DNA of 64,000 nucleotides, taken from positions 260,652,044 to 260,716,043 of the forward strand of contig CM060708.1 of the NCBI GenBank assembly GCA_030686995.1, written 5' to 3'. The notes beneath the pieces were generated by a model. That model was not told where the DNA came from and ran no database searches. It worked only from the letters and a program-made list of their open reading frames with translations. The translations under genes and the position numbers were made by a program. The stretch's first letter is position 1; each line of letters starts with the position of its first letter. Shown here piece by piece: positions 10,764 through 22,038 of the stretch. The stretch comes from Artemisia argyi. Its lineage: Eukaryota; Streptophyta; Magnoliopsida; Asterales; Asteraceae.

Positions 10764-13700
10764 AATGCCAGCGGTCCGCCACGTTGCGGGCGGGTCTGTT
10801 TTTCGGCCGAGGTGATTTGACATAAATAAAGTAGAAATTTATGTTAATTGACGGTTTTGGCATGCAACATTAGGTTAAATATTCAGTTCCAAACTTGAAT
10901 GGTAATAAATTTATGTTTCTCATAGACATTTTTAGGCTTCAATATCAAGAGATGCCACTGTTTGTGCTTACCCCATTGATTGAAGGCAATAACATTAACA
11001 ATTCTACTATAGAGATAATATAATACTTATTGGCCAACTTAAGTACTCATGTTGAACTTAAATGACGACAACGCACTTCCATAATGGCCATACTAATTGT
11101 TTCAAAGTTCCAGACTTCAAATGTTTTTACTCTATTTGAAAGTCTACAGGTTAGATCCATGTGTACCTTCCAATCAATGAAGTTATTCATAGCTGGGTGT
11201 ATTAAAGGTCAGATGAGATTTTCTTAACGACTTACTGCATATCATCACATCAGTCATTTATCCTAGTCGGCAGTTCATCCGTTGATTCAGCCGTATCCAT
11301 TCTGCCTACACACAAATAACGAAAGTTAAAAAACCTCCGCTGACACAAAAAGACTATTACGAAGTATGAGAATCTGTTGTTTGATTGCGCAATAAATTTA
11401 CATATAAAAGTGACCAGTAAATAACATTTTTATGGAAAATTGTAACTATCTCAATCCAAGTTAAAAAATAGTAATCAGGAAAATCTTATCTCACCATCTG
11501 ATACTTTATTGCACGTATAAGTAAACATAATTATCGGAATAGTTTGAGCCCTGTATAATCAGTTGATCCACGCAATTCCAGACACCCCCTAAATACCCTG
11601 CAAAAGCATAAACATAAAACACAATGACATACCTCTTCCGCAATTATCAACATATCTTCCATAATCAGCTGATTTGCATAAAAAAAGACATACCTATTTT
11701 GCGATCATTAACATATTTTACAGGGATTGACAGCCATCCAACGTTTAGACCAACTCCATCATCCAACATTGTAGCCGATTCCATACCTACAATGGCTAAA
11801 AAAACAGGCGTCTCAAACCTATATCTCGTAAGAGAGAAATATTTGCTACCTTTAACTCTCTAAAACCCACGCAAAAAATGAAAGACAAATGAGTTTCCTA
11901 GAAAAGTAGACCCCAACAACATCAAGAATATACAACCACGACACAGCTTGCAGAGTCAGTAAAAAATACATAACTGAATTACCTCATGATGCTAAACGTC
12001 ATGTGCTGTCATTTTCATGTACACCGTGAAAATGTATTTTTGTCACTTCATTGATACCTTAAATAACAATAAAGATGATTGTCTTAGTATGAAGCAACTC
12101 GCAAGTGATATATCGCTCTAAACAAAAAAAAAATCTGGATATTTATAATGCAAGTTTATTACAATCCAGTGTACATATTCTTACCCCGTTGATGAATATG
12201 TACATAGACAAATAATAACTTGAAACTTCCTGTTTACACTTGGACCATTCGAGTTTATTATGAACACAAATTTCATAACACAAACTGAATACAGTGGGCG
12301 AAAGCTTGCTTCACGATATTACAAAGTTACAATCAATTAAAACAGTAAGTGATGCTTTGTTACCTTCATGAGGCAAAGTCTATCAATTGATGAAGGCATT
12401 AGAGTGTGTTGTGTTCATCCTTGAAAGCCACTCCGTAGGTGATAAAGTGCTGCTAACCTTTGATGAAGGCATACCAATGTGTTGTGTTCGTGTCACTATT
12501 ACAGACGTAAAGTAGAGAATAAAATTAAGCAACAAACCAAAAGCCTTGATGTATAAATAAAAATGATCATGGCTAATAAGGTAGCTTTTTTATATATTTG
12601 GGAAAAAGTGAAAAAAAAGTGTATATACCTGTAAGAATGAACATTAGGTTTCTATCTTCAATGTGTTCGAGAGCTTAGAGTCCAAAAGTTCATTTCTGTT
12701 GCACATTTCAATACCAATGTGATTAAATCAAGTGCGGCTTCCTGATCAGTTTTCACCAATAGCTCTTTATGGCTATGGAGTTGTTTGACTGGACGTATAT
12801 ATTGTAAGCCCAACAATATATTTTCAAGAAGAACGTTACCTAAAATAGATAATGGCATTGGTTTTAGTGAATAAGTATAATTGGTTGGCATCCTAAAAAA
12901 ACGTGTACAAAGCTGTTAAAAACAACAAAAAAGGTGTGAAAAAACAGTGTAAAAAGCTTTAAAGCCAGTGTCCAAACAAACTGTTTTCTGTTGTCCAAAC
13001 AACCTATAAAAGGTGTTAAAAAACAGCATATAAAGTTGTTAAAAAACAGAATACGAAGCTGTAAAATGTGTGCCCAAACACCCTTTTTCTCTGTTGTATT
13101 TTGCGGAAAAAAAAAATTACTACTGTATTTGGACCATTATTCTATCTATTATTCAGTTTGTAAATTGAAGAGTATGGCATAAATGTTAACTTGTATAGAG
13201 CTACAATTCGTTATTAGAAATCGATGTTTAGACTTTGTTGCTGTGGCTGTGTAATACGTTCCATTTTGACCAATTACCATGTCTACCCAAGTGCTATGTT
13301 ATGTAACCCCTAGCCCTTCAATAGACCTCATTTTCACCCATTACTCAACCCGACCATACTCGCATTTCCATTGTCAGAAGTCGTTATAAATAGTAAGTAT
13401 TTAAACGTATCATGTACCTATTTGCGGTAAGAACCACATTATCTCATTCTTTAAAGCGTGTTTGATAGCACTTCTTTGGGAGCTAATACCTCCGGATTGG
13501 TAAACCCATATCAAATTCTTTTGCTTTTGACTGATGACCTAAAACTAACAAACGAAAAATGTCATACTCATTTGTGACTAATGCTTTTTCAAAAGGCACT
13601 GAAGCAACAATTGCTCTGCAATCATAGGACAATGAATATAAACAACTGAAACATAACATGACACGTGACTCAATCCACATGACCAGCCCGTTTTCAGCCA

Positions 13701-14217
13701 TCATTAATCATATAAGTGATTTCAAATTTACCTTTCCCTCGGATCTCTCCTTTCGCAAGCCAAAAATTTCAGGACCTTCAGCGCCGTCGCCTGATCCTTT
13801 TTGTATTCTGCAATATACAAATGTTGTCAAATTGTGTTACCCAGAAACAGCAACCTGCAATTATTAATGCATATGAATCATTAAGTAACTTTTAAAAATC
13901 TATTCTACCATTGTTAATTGGTTCGAAGATAATTATAGTTGTGTAAAAAAAACTGTATAATCGGAAAAGTATACAGCATACCAATAGTAAGAATGTGGTC
14001 AAGGTGAGTCAATACAGTGGTCATCTCAAATTCATCTAAATTAGAACACAAACAACCCACAACAAATAAACTTACAATTAGAAGATAACCATGATTTCTA
14101 AAGTTATTCGGGCCTCGCTCTCGACGTCATTATCATATATGGGAACCTGGCATATCATGAAAGTAAAAATAAAGATAACATCCACCAAATGATTGTCAAA
14201 AATGAATGTAAGCTTAC

Positions 14218-14363
14218 AATGGCATATAATTTGACAGTTTTTTCTGATTCCTTTTCCTCAAGCTCATCTATTGTTCTACGGCCGTCGGTTTTATGCAACA
14301 CCATTTAAGCTGCCTTCTTTTGTGTCAGTGGTTTCTCTTTCACCTAACTGTGGCCGCGTTATT
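14218..14363 (-). pseudogene. Next exon of the unrecognised broken gene
   Basis: The acceptor GGCAG precedes 14363 and a GTAAGC donor follows 14218. It reads ITRPQLGERETTDTKEGSL, then after a one-base frame shift KTDGRRTIDELEEKESEKTV and KLYAI. Charged, glutamate/lysine-rich C-terminal half. The frame shift supports pseudogene status. Confidence 0.45.
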
Positions 14364-14465
14364 CTGCCTGTAGCGGTAGTAATAACAATTAAAAAAAGTA
14401 AGCATAATCAGAATTTTTGTGTACATGTTCCGTATATATGTCCTGTGTTTAAAACTTTTTCTTAC

Positions 14466-14664
14466 CCAGAATAGATAGCCGAGTTACATACAAATGGACC
14501 ATGTAACTAATCTCTGTGCAATGAAGCGTGTGTTCCCAGACTCAGTAGCACATAATCCATGATGTCCAACGACCTATCCAGGACATTAGGCATTCCATCT
14601 TTATACAATGAAGTGTGGATGACAGATGACAATACATCAACCTTCACAGCAGAAAACGGCGGGC
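14466..14664 (-). pseudogene. Exon of the unrecognised broken gene
   Basis: A 199-bp exon-like block with a CAG acceptor before 14664 and a GG|GTAAG donor after 14466. It reads PPFSAVKVDVLSSVIHTSL, YKDGMPNVLDRSLDIMDYV and LLSLGTHASLHRD, then an in-frame TAG, then LHGPFVCNSAIYSG. The single stop inside otherwise coherent protein suggests a nonsense mutation. It joins in phase to the next exon (14218-14363). Confidence 0.5.
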
Positions 14665-15242
14665 CTGCTTAGTTAAAAAAAAGGAAGTGATGAACAAATA
14701 TGAAAAGAGTACCGGTTAAAACGAACAAAAAAAAAGTAACGGGACAGCCTAAGTACATAAATAACAACAACTTCATTTACCCTAGGGCAACATCCATCTC
14801 TGATCATTGTTTCCCTAAGCTCATGCCACTTGTTCTAGCACCCTCATCCTATCACGTTCATTGTTCGTTTGTGAGCTCATGCCACTTGCCCATGTGCTGC
14901 TACTAACACCTATCATAAATAAATGAGGAAGCCTGCCATAAGATTTGAAAAGAGGAAGATACCGACATGCTAGATGAAAACATGTACAAATCTGCTAATT
15001 GAAAACAACTTATTGAAAGACACTCTCGGACTACAAAACAACTTATGAAATATTTTGGTCTTATCTGCTTTAACAATAAGCAAACACAAAAAGTCCTGGA
15101 CTACAAAGCTGGTAATTCAAAACAACTTATTGAAAAAAGCACTGGTTGATTGCTTATTCAAAACACCTTATTCAATGGCAAATAATCATACATTAGATAA
15201 TCAATACCAAACACTACAGAAATTGCTTATTTACAAAGTGAT

Positions 15243-15247
15243 AAGTA
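15243..15247. other. Left target-site duplication AAGTA
   Basis: AAGTA precedes the TGTGG start of the first LTR and is identical to 30651-30655. Confidence 0.9.
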
Positions 15248-17068
15248 TGTGGAAAACTAGAAGGGGGGGTTGAATAGTTTTACGTCTTTTTCGTTTTGCT
15301 TATTTTATAAAAGATAGTTTCTAAGATGAAACTTTCAAATCACTTTAATACATAAATATATATACTAGTTAATTTATGATTTTGTATAAATACTACTTAT
15401 GTATAATGTACAATTTCAAAACACTTAACTACAAAAGTATAAATGCAAGATTTATTAAAGGTTTTATATATACAATGCTTATGTATAATGTTAGGAAAGA
15501 ATATACAATTTCATATATTTTATGTAAGCATATATATGTGTAGTAATGTATAGATATAATTATATGTACTAGGTTGGTTTTTGTAAGATTAGTTTTATGA
15601 ATGGATTTTAGTTTGATCTTTATGTGAAATCAACATATGCACAATACTATCAATTATGACTATGTGTGAAATGCAAGTAAGTAATAAATCAAAGAGTGAG
15701 AGATGGAAAGATCAAACCGAGACACAAAGGATTTATAGTGGTTCGGCTACAAGGACACCTTCCTTGCCCTACTCCACTCCCCGAGTCACCTACTCGAGAG
15801 TTTTCTTCACTAGATCAAAGATCTCCTTTATGGCGGAGAAAACCGTACACACCAATATACACACCAATTTTCACACCAATCTACACACCAATCTACACAC
15901 CAATCTTCACACCAATCTACACACCAATCTACACACCAATCTTCACACCAATCTTCACACCAATCTACTATTTTCTTCACACCAATCTTCTACACACCAA
16001 TCTTCTATACACCAATCTTCTATTCTCTTCACACCTTCAAAGTACTAATGTCTTGACACCTTCAAGTCACTAATATCTTCACAACCTCAAAGCACTAGTG
16101 TCTTGACACCTTCAAGCCACTAATGTCTTCACAACTTCAATCTACAAATGTCTTCTAGTCTTCTCCACTAGAGATCCTTAATCACTTCACTACAAGATCC
16201 TATTTCTACAATCTCCTATCACCACTACTATCTAACCCTTCTTCTTCACTTCAAGTTACACTTCACACTAGTCAACAATTCTAGATTCTTCAACTAAATC
16301 TAGGTAACTAATATATACACCTTATTCACCAAAGTATAAAGGATTTACAACAAATTATAAATAAACAACTTAGATAGCAAGATGATACTAAGTTGTAATA
16401 CTTCTAATAGAAGTATTCTTCTCTTTGCACTTGAAAGAATGAGGCTTTGGATCACTTGGAAACAAAGGCTTATGAAATGAATGATCAAAGGATTTTTAGG
16501 ATTGAAATGAAGATCTAGAACAGAAAGTTTTAGTGCAAAAAGGTGAGGAAAAAATCCAGGTTTAAGGTGGTATTTATAGGCAAAAGTTTCTGACAGAGGA
16601 GCGTGGCCGGTCCCCTTAAAGCATGGCCGGCCCCCTTAAAATTAAGGGGACCGCCCCTTATAATTAAGGGGGCCGCCCAACTGTAACGGCCAGAAACTTT
16701 GTCTTTTAGTGGGGAAAGTTTATTTGGTGAAAAACTAACTGATTTTGGTTAAATATTTGAAATCATATATTTAGTATGATTAAAACATTTTTCCTTATTA
16801 CCAAAAGTGTTTTTCAAAAATATATAATAAGATTATATAATTAAATAGACTTTGTATTAGTTAATTAAATACCCCTTTGATCATACATTGCACTAAACAC
16901 TTTGTTTATTCATACCTTAAGTGATTTGGATGTAAAGAGAAATATTAATCACCAAATACTTGTTTATGTCATAAGTTTTAGTTCTTTGAGATTATATTTT
17001 GTAATGATCAAAACATAGAGATATTGATAAAAACATAATAATGTTTTTAGGCATTATTTATGTCAACA
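15248..17068 (-). mobile_element. LTR 1 (3' LTR of the left unit)
   Basis: TGTGGAAAAC...TATGTCAACA. On the minus strand it holds a GC palindrome module (16605-16678, outer arms near 16584-16592 and 16691-16701), a TATAAATA box at 16571-16578 and a second TATAAAT at 15731-15737. A 12-bp tandem repeat (CACACCAATCTA-like, about 11 copies) lies at 15847-15970. Plus-strand frames here (HTNLHTNL peptides) are repeat artefacts. Confidence 0.95.
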
Positions 17069-17256
17069 ATCTCCCCCTTTTTGATTATTACAAAACCTTA
17101 AACTCAAAGGATTTAAAACTTGTTATTAGACAAGTATTATAGAGTTTACCATTTCTCTTCTCCCTCTTTTTGTAAAATCAAAAAGGTTAGGCCGAATAAT
17201 CTTCGTGAAAGAAGTTTAAACGGGTAGAGAACTCCCCCTTGATGTATGCTCCCCCT
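17069..17256 (-). promoter_or_regulatory. Multiple polypurine tracts before the 3' LTR
   Basis: On the minus strand AAAAAGGGGGAG (17071-17082) abuts the LTR, and further tracts CAAGGGGGAGT (about 17228-17238) and GAGGGGGAGC (about 17248-17257) lie within 190 bp. These prime plus-strand DNA synthesis. Repeated AAGGGGGAG tracts are a known Sirevirus hallmark. Confidence 0.8.
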
Positions 17257-17590
17257 CGTTTGAGGGCACCAAGGTTTCGAGAAAGCAATTCTTGCAAGAA
17301 AAATATTAGAAGCACAAGCATGGCACAAGCAAATACATATAGCATAATATTAACAAGTAATAATCATGACACAAGGGAATAAGAAACATATATTAAACCA
17401 TTCAATAATAGAGAAATGATTATGTCAACCCATAATCATTGTTACAAAGGCAATACAAATAGAATTCTAAATAACATAGAACATCCTATAGTGCCAACAA
17501 GGAGTGTCACCAAACTTTCTTGAAACCCAAAATGGTTGAGGAGTTTTATTTGAAAATGAGAAAACATAAGCATATCAAATGCTTGGTGGG

Positions 17591-18415
17591 TTAGTGGAGG
17601 TAAACTTTTGGTTCCATGGGTGTTGGTGAGTTTGTAGAGCTTGGAGGTGGTGGATTTGAAGTGGAGTTTGTTGGTTGAGGGTTGTGATGTTGTTCAAGTG
17701 ATGGGGTTTGTTGAGTTCTAGTAAGAAGATACTCAATCCAAGTGAAGTGCTCATTCAAAGCAATGGTTTGTTGTTGAAGGAAGATGCAACAAGGGCAATT
17801 GTTAACATGCTTCTCAAGTTGGTTTTTGTTATGTGGTGATGATGGTGAGCTTGATTGTGGTGGATCCAAATTGCGTTGAGCAAGATGTAATGCTAAAAGA
17901 GCACTAAGCTCATGTGCCTCTTTTAGCTCCTCAACGAACTTCAAGTGTTCGGAGGAAGGTGATGGTGGTGGAGCATGATAGTTGTCTTGGGTGAAGGTTT
18001 GCACATGCAACATTGGAGTGGCATGTGAGGTTGTAGGAAGTGGTAGTGGTACTCTAGGTGGTGGAGACATGTTTGAGCTTGGGTAATCATGAAAACAAGA
18101 AATGGGTGGAAGATGTTCTTCATGAGTGGATGATGTCTTTGTTGAATGAGCAATATGTGAAGTGTTGATTGAGATATTGGGATTGTTGTTTTGGGATTGA
18201 GCATGCTCATCAAAAGAGGAAGCATTAATGAGGGTATTAGTGGAAGATAGGTTGTGGGATGACTCATTTGAGTGAGTTTGAGGTTGAGTTGTTGGTTGAC
18301 TTGAAACAACATCACAAGAGTTATGACAAGAATCAAGTTTCCTCCTCCAAACGGGTTTGACGGAGATCCTTGCGGTTCTTGAAATCTTTGGTTTTTGGTT
18401 GTTGGAAGATGACAT
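17591..18415 (-). CDS. Unknown 274-residue protein at the 3' end of the young element (left copy)
   Basis: Not recognised. The ATG at 18415-18413 is preferred. The longest open frame starts at 18556, but that extension contains the TATAAATA box at 18451-18458; ATG 18433 is also possible but lies very close to the TATA box. The N-terminus is basic (KPVWRRK, residues 20-26). Residues 40-155 are rich in Ser, Thr, Asn, His and Pro. There is a predicted helix at 156-182 (HLKFVEELKEAHELSALLAL), a CPCC motif at 207-210, a second helix at 211-232, and a Pro/Ser-rich tail. No membrane segment or enzyme motif. It sits where Sireviruses may carry an extra, env-like ORF, but I see no signal peptide. The second unit encodes an identical protein. 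Confidence 0.6.
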   Translation of the reverse strand: MSSSNNQKPKISRTARISVKPVWRRKLDSCHNSCDVVSSQPTTQPQTHSNESSHNLSSTNTLINASSFDEHAQSQNNNPNISINTSHIAHSTKTSSTHEEHLPPISCFHDYPSSNMSPPPRVPLPLPTTSHATPMLHVQTFTQDNYHAPPPSPSSEHLKFVEELKEAHELSALLALHLAQRNLDPPQSSSPSSPHNKNQLEKHVNNCPCCIFLQQQTIALNEHFTWIEYLLTRTQQTPSLEQHHNPQPTNSTSNPPPPSSTNSPTPMEPKVYLH

Positions 18416-18450
18416 GTTTGGGTGTGATGGCATTAATGGTGGGAGGAGAG

Positions 18451-18680
18451 TATTTATAGTGTATGAGAAATGTGGTTTAGGAAGGTAAATTTTGAGGGAT
18501 AGCATGGGACAAAATATGTTTGTGAATTTTGGGAAGTATAGGCAGAAGTGGGTCAAAAAGTGATAAAGAAAACAGTATCCCCGACCATCAGATGGCCGGT
18601 CCCCTTAATTAGGGGCCGGTCCCCTTAATCATTAAGGGGGCCGCCTTATATAATTAAGGGGGCCGCCCATCTGGTGATTC
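18451..18680 (-). promoter_or_regulatory. Internal LTR-like promoter module before the 3' ORF
   Basis: TATAAATA at 18451-18458 and, upstream, a GC hairpin (18594-18668) of GGCCGGTCCCC/TTAATTAGGGG units inside outer arms CAGATGG and CCATCTG. The same module and spacing type occur in the LTR. This points to a separate transcript for the 3' ORF. Inference. Confidence 0.6.
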
Positions 18681-18699
18681 CCAGAATGCCAGAAATGGG

Positions 18700-20845
18700 T
18701 TTTTGGCAGAAAATTTTCAAAAAGGTTGTGTTTTTGTTTTTGGATTCAAGTAAGTTAAACTCTTTGAGGCAATATAGGGCATACTATTCATGAATGTAGA
18801 GAGTGATATAGAATTAATTAAAGTAGACAATTAATTTCTAATAATCATGCTATCTATTAATTTATCAATTAAGATATGCACCAAAGGAGGCAACAAGCCA
18901 AATAAGCTAAATGAGTAACTATATGAAGATGATAACATTTAGCCTAGAGCAAACATGTTGATGATTGTTGACAAGTAACAAATAGGCAGATATGATTATA
19001 TGGACTTCAAGACTTGTTACAAACAAGATCCATATGGGCAAACCATGATTCTCATGAAATGATTTGATTAGATTGTGTATGTCATTTTCACATAAGTTTA
19101 TGACATATGTGAGAAAATAATAATGTTTTAAATACAATGTTTTTAGTTTTATTCAACAATGTTTGAAAGTAAGTTTTTACTTAATGCCATAAATCTGGGA
19201 ACGAAAGAATCTAATGAGAAGCAAGGTTCACAAAAGTAAACTAGCGTTAGGTATATATAGGAAGTGCAATTTAATCAAGTTGGAGAATGAGTATGAGACT
19301 ATTACTAGTGGTGCTCAATTCAGGCTAAACACGACCATTTTTACGGGTTACACACACCCAACTTCTCACATAGAAGCAATTCAACCGTTAGGTTAAATTG
19401 AATTTCTAGTCAATAGATTCTCCAGTAGTCATTCTCCTTTTAGAAGAAATCGAGTTCCTAAATTTACCTATCGAAGATTACCAAATATGAAGTATTCTTG
19501 ATTCACTAATACTTGGCTTAATGTTTTGAAATACATTCAAGTTAGTATCCCAATACAACAAAATTTGTTCTGTTTCAAAAAGAAAAAATGTTTCTATCTT
19601 GATAAAGATTGAACTAATGTTATGATAGCTTATGATTAAGCATGTTGTTCGAAAAAGCATAAAATAGATATTCGAAAGGTTTTAATTCAAAGAAAGAAGT
19701 TTTTTTTTTTTTTTTAAATGATGTTTTGATTTTGACAATCAAGAAATTTCAAGTGAAAGATACACTTCAAGAGAATCGATTAAGCCCATTGTCACATATA
19801 ATCATTTCTAATGGCAACTAAAGATACGAAAGAAATATGGTAGACATTAAACATCTAAATGCAATGAGATAGGAAGGGACAAAGAAAATCATCAATGAAT
19901 ACAATATAGACATATGAAAGTATGTATGTATACAAGACACATTGTAATATTGAGTTACTAGCAAGTCTTAATTATAACACATCTATTAATGCAACTAGTA
20001 AGATCATATAGCATAAATGGCAAGTATTCTACTTTAAACCATAGAAGATTATCAATATAGATGAAAGCTAAGATAAATGATAATAGATATAGCAACAAGA
20101 GAGTTAATTATCCTAATGTCATGTATGCATATATTGGTATTCATGATCTAAAAGCATAGCAACTTATAAAATAAATCATATTAATATACTAATTGAAGCA
20201 TACTCTAATAAAATGTAATGTAGGCAAGTTTTTGAAAGGAAAACTTACCTCAGGTCCAGCTTTTCTTTAAGAATGGTCATGAGAGCAATAGAAGACTTCA
20301 AAAAGATTTGCCCCAAAGCAAGTTGAAGAAGCGAAGTAAAGTCCCAATGCATTAAGGATCAAGGAGTCTTGATCATAGAAACACAATCGGTCGCAACAAT
20401 CATCACAAGTCGTGCAGATTAAGAATGGTAGAACAAGAATCCTTCGTCATGAGGTAGTAACGAACACACCATAAAGTCAATGCACCCAAAAGTGAAACAC
20501 ACACCGCCGAAAATCAAGGATAACCGCCATATTGTCAAAAGTAACACATGAGTAGAGTGTGAATCATAATAGAGGGAACCAATGGTCATCAAAAGAACGA
20601 AAGCGAATAGAGCGATCCAAAAAGTAGTAGTTCCTTTGATCGTTAATTACCTACACATGACAGAGAGCTTGGTACCCAGATTCTCATGGGTCAGAGTTGA
20701 TTAGTAGCGAACATCCAATGCACTTAAATGCATATGAAGAGGATGTCGTCGAGAAGTACAAGAATTCATTATTTGTTTGTTTTAGCAAACAAACAATAAT
20801 TTTCTTGACTAGAGAAATAATCAATGGATGTAAATAATAATAGTT
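18700..20845. other. Non-coding spacer of the young element (left copy)
   Basis: AT-rich sequence between the two ORFs where the pol region would be expected. I find no long frame, no RT, IN or RNase H motif, and a 16-T run at 19700-19715. The second copy is at 25491-27636. Confidence 0.8.
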
Positions 20846-21970
20846 CTAAATTTTTCCATTAGGTTTAACAAATTTTATTTGTTTTGATGTATTTGTCAAA
20901 TACTCATCTGCCGTATATCCTAATCCGGTTTTATCATAAAATGACTTTTGAATGTTAAGTAGATATTTTAAAGATTTAGAACTATTTTCGAATTTTGCTA
21001 ATATTTTAGCTTTTTCCTTTTCCATTTTAATTTCATGTTTATAGTCTTGACAATTTTTACATTCAAGATCAATTTCAATATTACTTTCAAGTCTAGACAT
21101 TTTGTCTTCTAAAATTATTTCTTTTTCAAAGTTATTTTCAGCGGATGTTGAAGATTCATTTTTAAAAATAATTTTTGAGTCAATGTTGCAAAAGTGTTTG
21201 AAGTTATTTTCCATTTTTGAAAATTCTAATGTAAATTGATCATAGCAAAAATGTTTGGTTTTGAATTGTACCTTATTTGTACTTGTACACTCTTCACTCG
21301 CTATACGGTGATCAACTCCATTGTTCATGTCGCTCCATGTTTTGTTTGTAGTATTGCTTGGATCTTGGAGCATGTAATCCTTGTCATCACTATTTGTATT
21401 AACATTTGTTAGGATGTTCACGTATTCCGTATTTACATCGTCTTTATCGTCCTTGTTGCACCATGATTTATTAACATGCTTTCTTCGGATTTGACACATG
21501 TGTTCTTCATTATTGGTACCTTCAATGATCACATTTGAACTAGTAGTACATGTGTTTATTTCAACTAAATATTTATCTATTAAATTTTCTAGAGTAACTA
21601 TTTCATGTGCAATATCAAGTTTATCATCTTTGGTTTTACATTTCTCTTGGTGAAACTTTAAAAGGCATTTCCAAATATCATTTGCCGTTTTACAAGGAAA
21701 TAATATTTCATATTCAACATTTGGTAGAGTTTTGAAAATAAGTAATTTAGCTTTAGTATTTTTATCAATTTTTATTTGAAGATTATTATATTGATTTTCA
21801 AAATCCATTTTGGTTAGTTTAAGATCACCAATTGAAATAATATGCCAAAGATCAAGATCTATTGATTTCACATAATTTTCAAATTTATTTTTCCATTCAA
21901 GAAAATGATCATTTTCAAATAATGGTGGTTTTTGCGTAAATTCTCCTTCTAGATATTTTTCGAATTCCAT
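20846..21970 (-). CDS. gag: Sirevirus/copia-type Gag (left copy)
   Basis: Structural protein of the retrotransposon particle, 374 residues. The N-terminal gag fold is recognisable from PPLFENDHFLEWKNKFENY (15-33), DLWHII (40-45), LLIFKTLPNVEYEILF (76-91), the ANDIWKCLLKFH run (96-107) and a leucine-rich VTLENLIDKYLVEI segment (125-138). Residues 281-345 form a charged coiled-coil-like stretch with CKNCQDYKHEI (304-314), followed by the DKTGLGY motif (346-352) common in Sirevirus-type Gag. A classical CX2CX4HX4C knuckle is not seen. The start lies about 50 bp after the PBS. No stop codons; identical in the second unit. No pol follows, so any particle would need enzymes from another element. 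Confidence 0.88.
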   Translation of the reverse strand: MEFEKYLEGEFTQKPPLFENDHFLEWKNKFENYVKSIDLDLWHIISIGDLKLTKMDFENQYNNLQIKIDKNTKAKLLIFKTLPNVEYEILFPCKTANDIWKCLLKFHQEKCKTKDDKLDIAHEIVTLENLIDKYLVEINTCTTSSNVIIEGTNNEEHMCQIRRKHVNKSWCNKDDKDDVNTEYVNILTNVNTNSDDKDYMLQDPSNTTNKTWSDMNNGVDHRIASEECTSTNKVQFKTKHFCYDQFTLEFSKMENNFKHFCNIDSKIIFKNESSTSAENNFEKEIILEDKMSRLESNIEIDLECKNCQDYKHEIKMEKEKAKILAKFENSSKSLKYLLNIQKSFYDKTGLGYTADEYLTNTSKQIKFVKPNGKI

Positions 21971-22027
21971 AGATTGTTACAAGTTTTAAAATACAGTATA
22001 TTTTAAAAATCTTGTTAGACGTGGCTC

Positions 22028-22036
22028 CTGATACCA
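22028..22036 (-). other. Primer binding site (left unit)
   Basis: TGGTATCAG on the minus strand, followed by GAGCC, two bases inside the LTR boundary at 22039. It matches the 3' end of initiator tRNA-Met for nine bases and then differs by an inserted G. The copy in the second unit is at 28819-28827. Confidence 0.85.
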
Positions 22037-22038
22037 AT

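Larger units (their letters stand above)
10764..15242 (-). pseudogene. Main body of an unrecognised, broken multi-exon gene
   Basis: I do not recognise the gene. On the minus strand there are exon-like blocks with splice signals: one at 14466-14664 (see its own entry), one at 14218-14363, one ending near 14100 with IYDNDVESEARITLEIMV, one near 13483-13620 (ASVPFEKALVTNEYDIFR), and one near 12658-12891 (MPTNYTYSLKPMPLSILGN). A block near 11700-11840 reads FETPVFLAIVGMESATML. Another exon near 11230-11310 ends with a GTAAGT donor. Several carry stops or shifts. Spacing and AT-rich gaps look like introns. Probable upstream exons and the promoter lie at 30656-31330, beyond the retrotransposon array. 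Block 12890-13100 has short inverted ACAGC/GCTGT-type repeats and may be a small MITE. Confidence 0.45.

Noticed and set aside
10764..10805. GC-rich hairpin GCGGTCCGCCACGTTGCGG as a Helitron end
   Set aside because: The required CTAG/CTRR end is absent (CTCG at the expected place); it could at most be a mutated relic.
15656..16073. Plus-strand frames with HTNLHTNL or TPIYTPIF repeats in each LTR
   Set aside because: They run antisense through a 12-bp tandem repeat in the LTR. The same applies at 22447-22864 and 29238-29655.
18416..18556. N-terminal extension of the 3' ORF to an ATG at 18556
   Set aside because: The extension spans the TATA box and is not conserved as protein in the old copy. 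The start at 18415 (or 18433) fits better.
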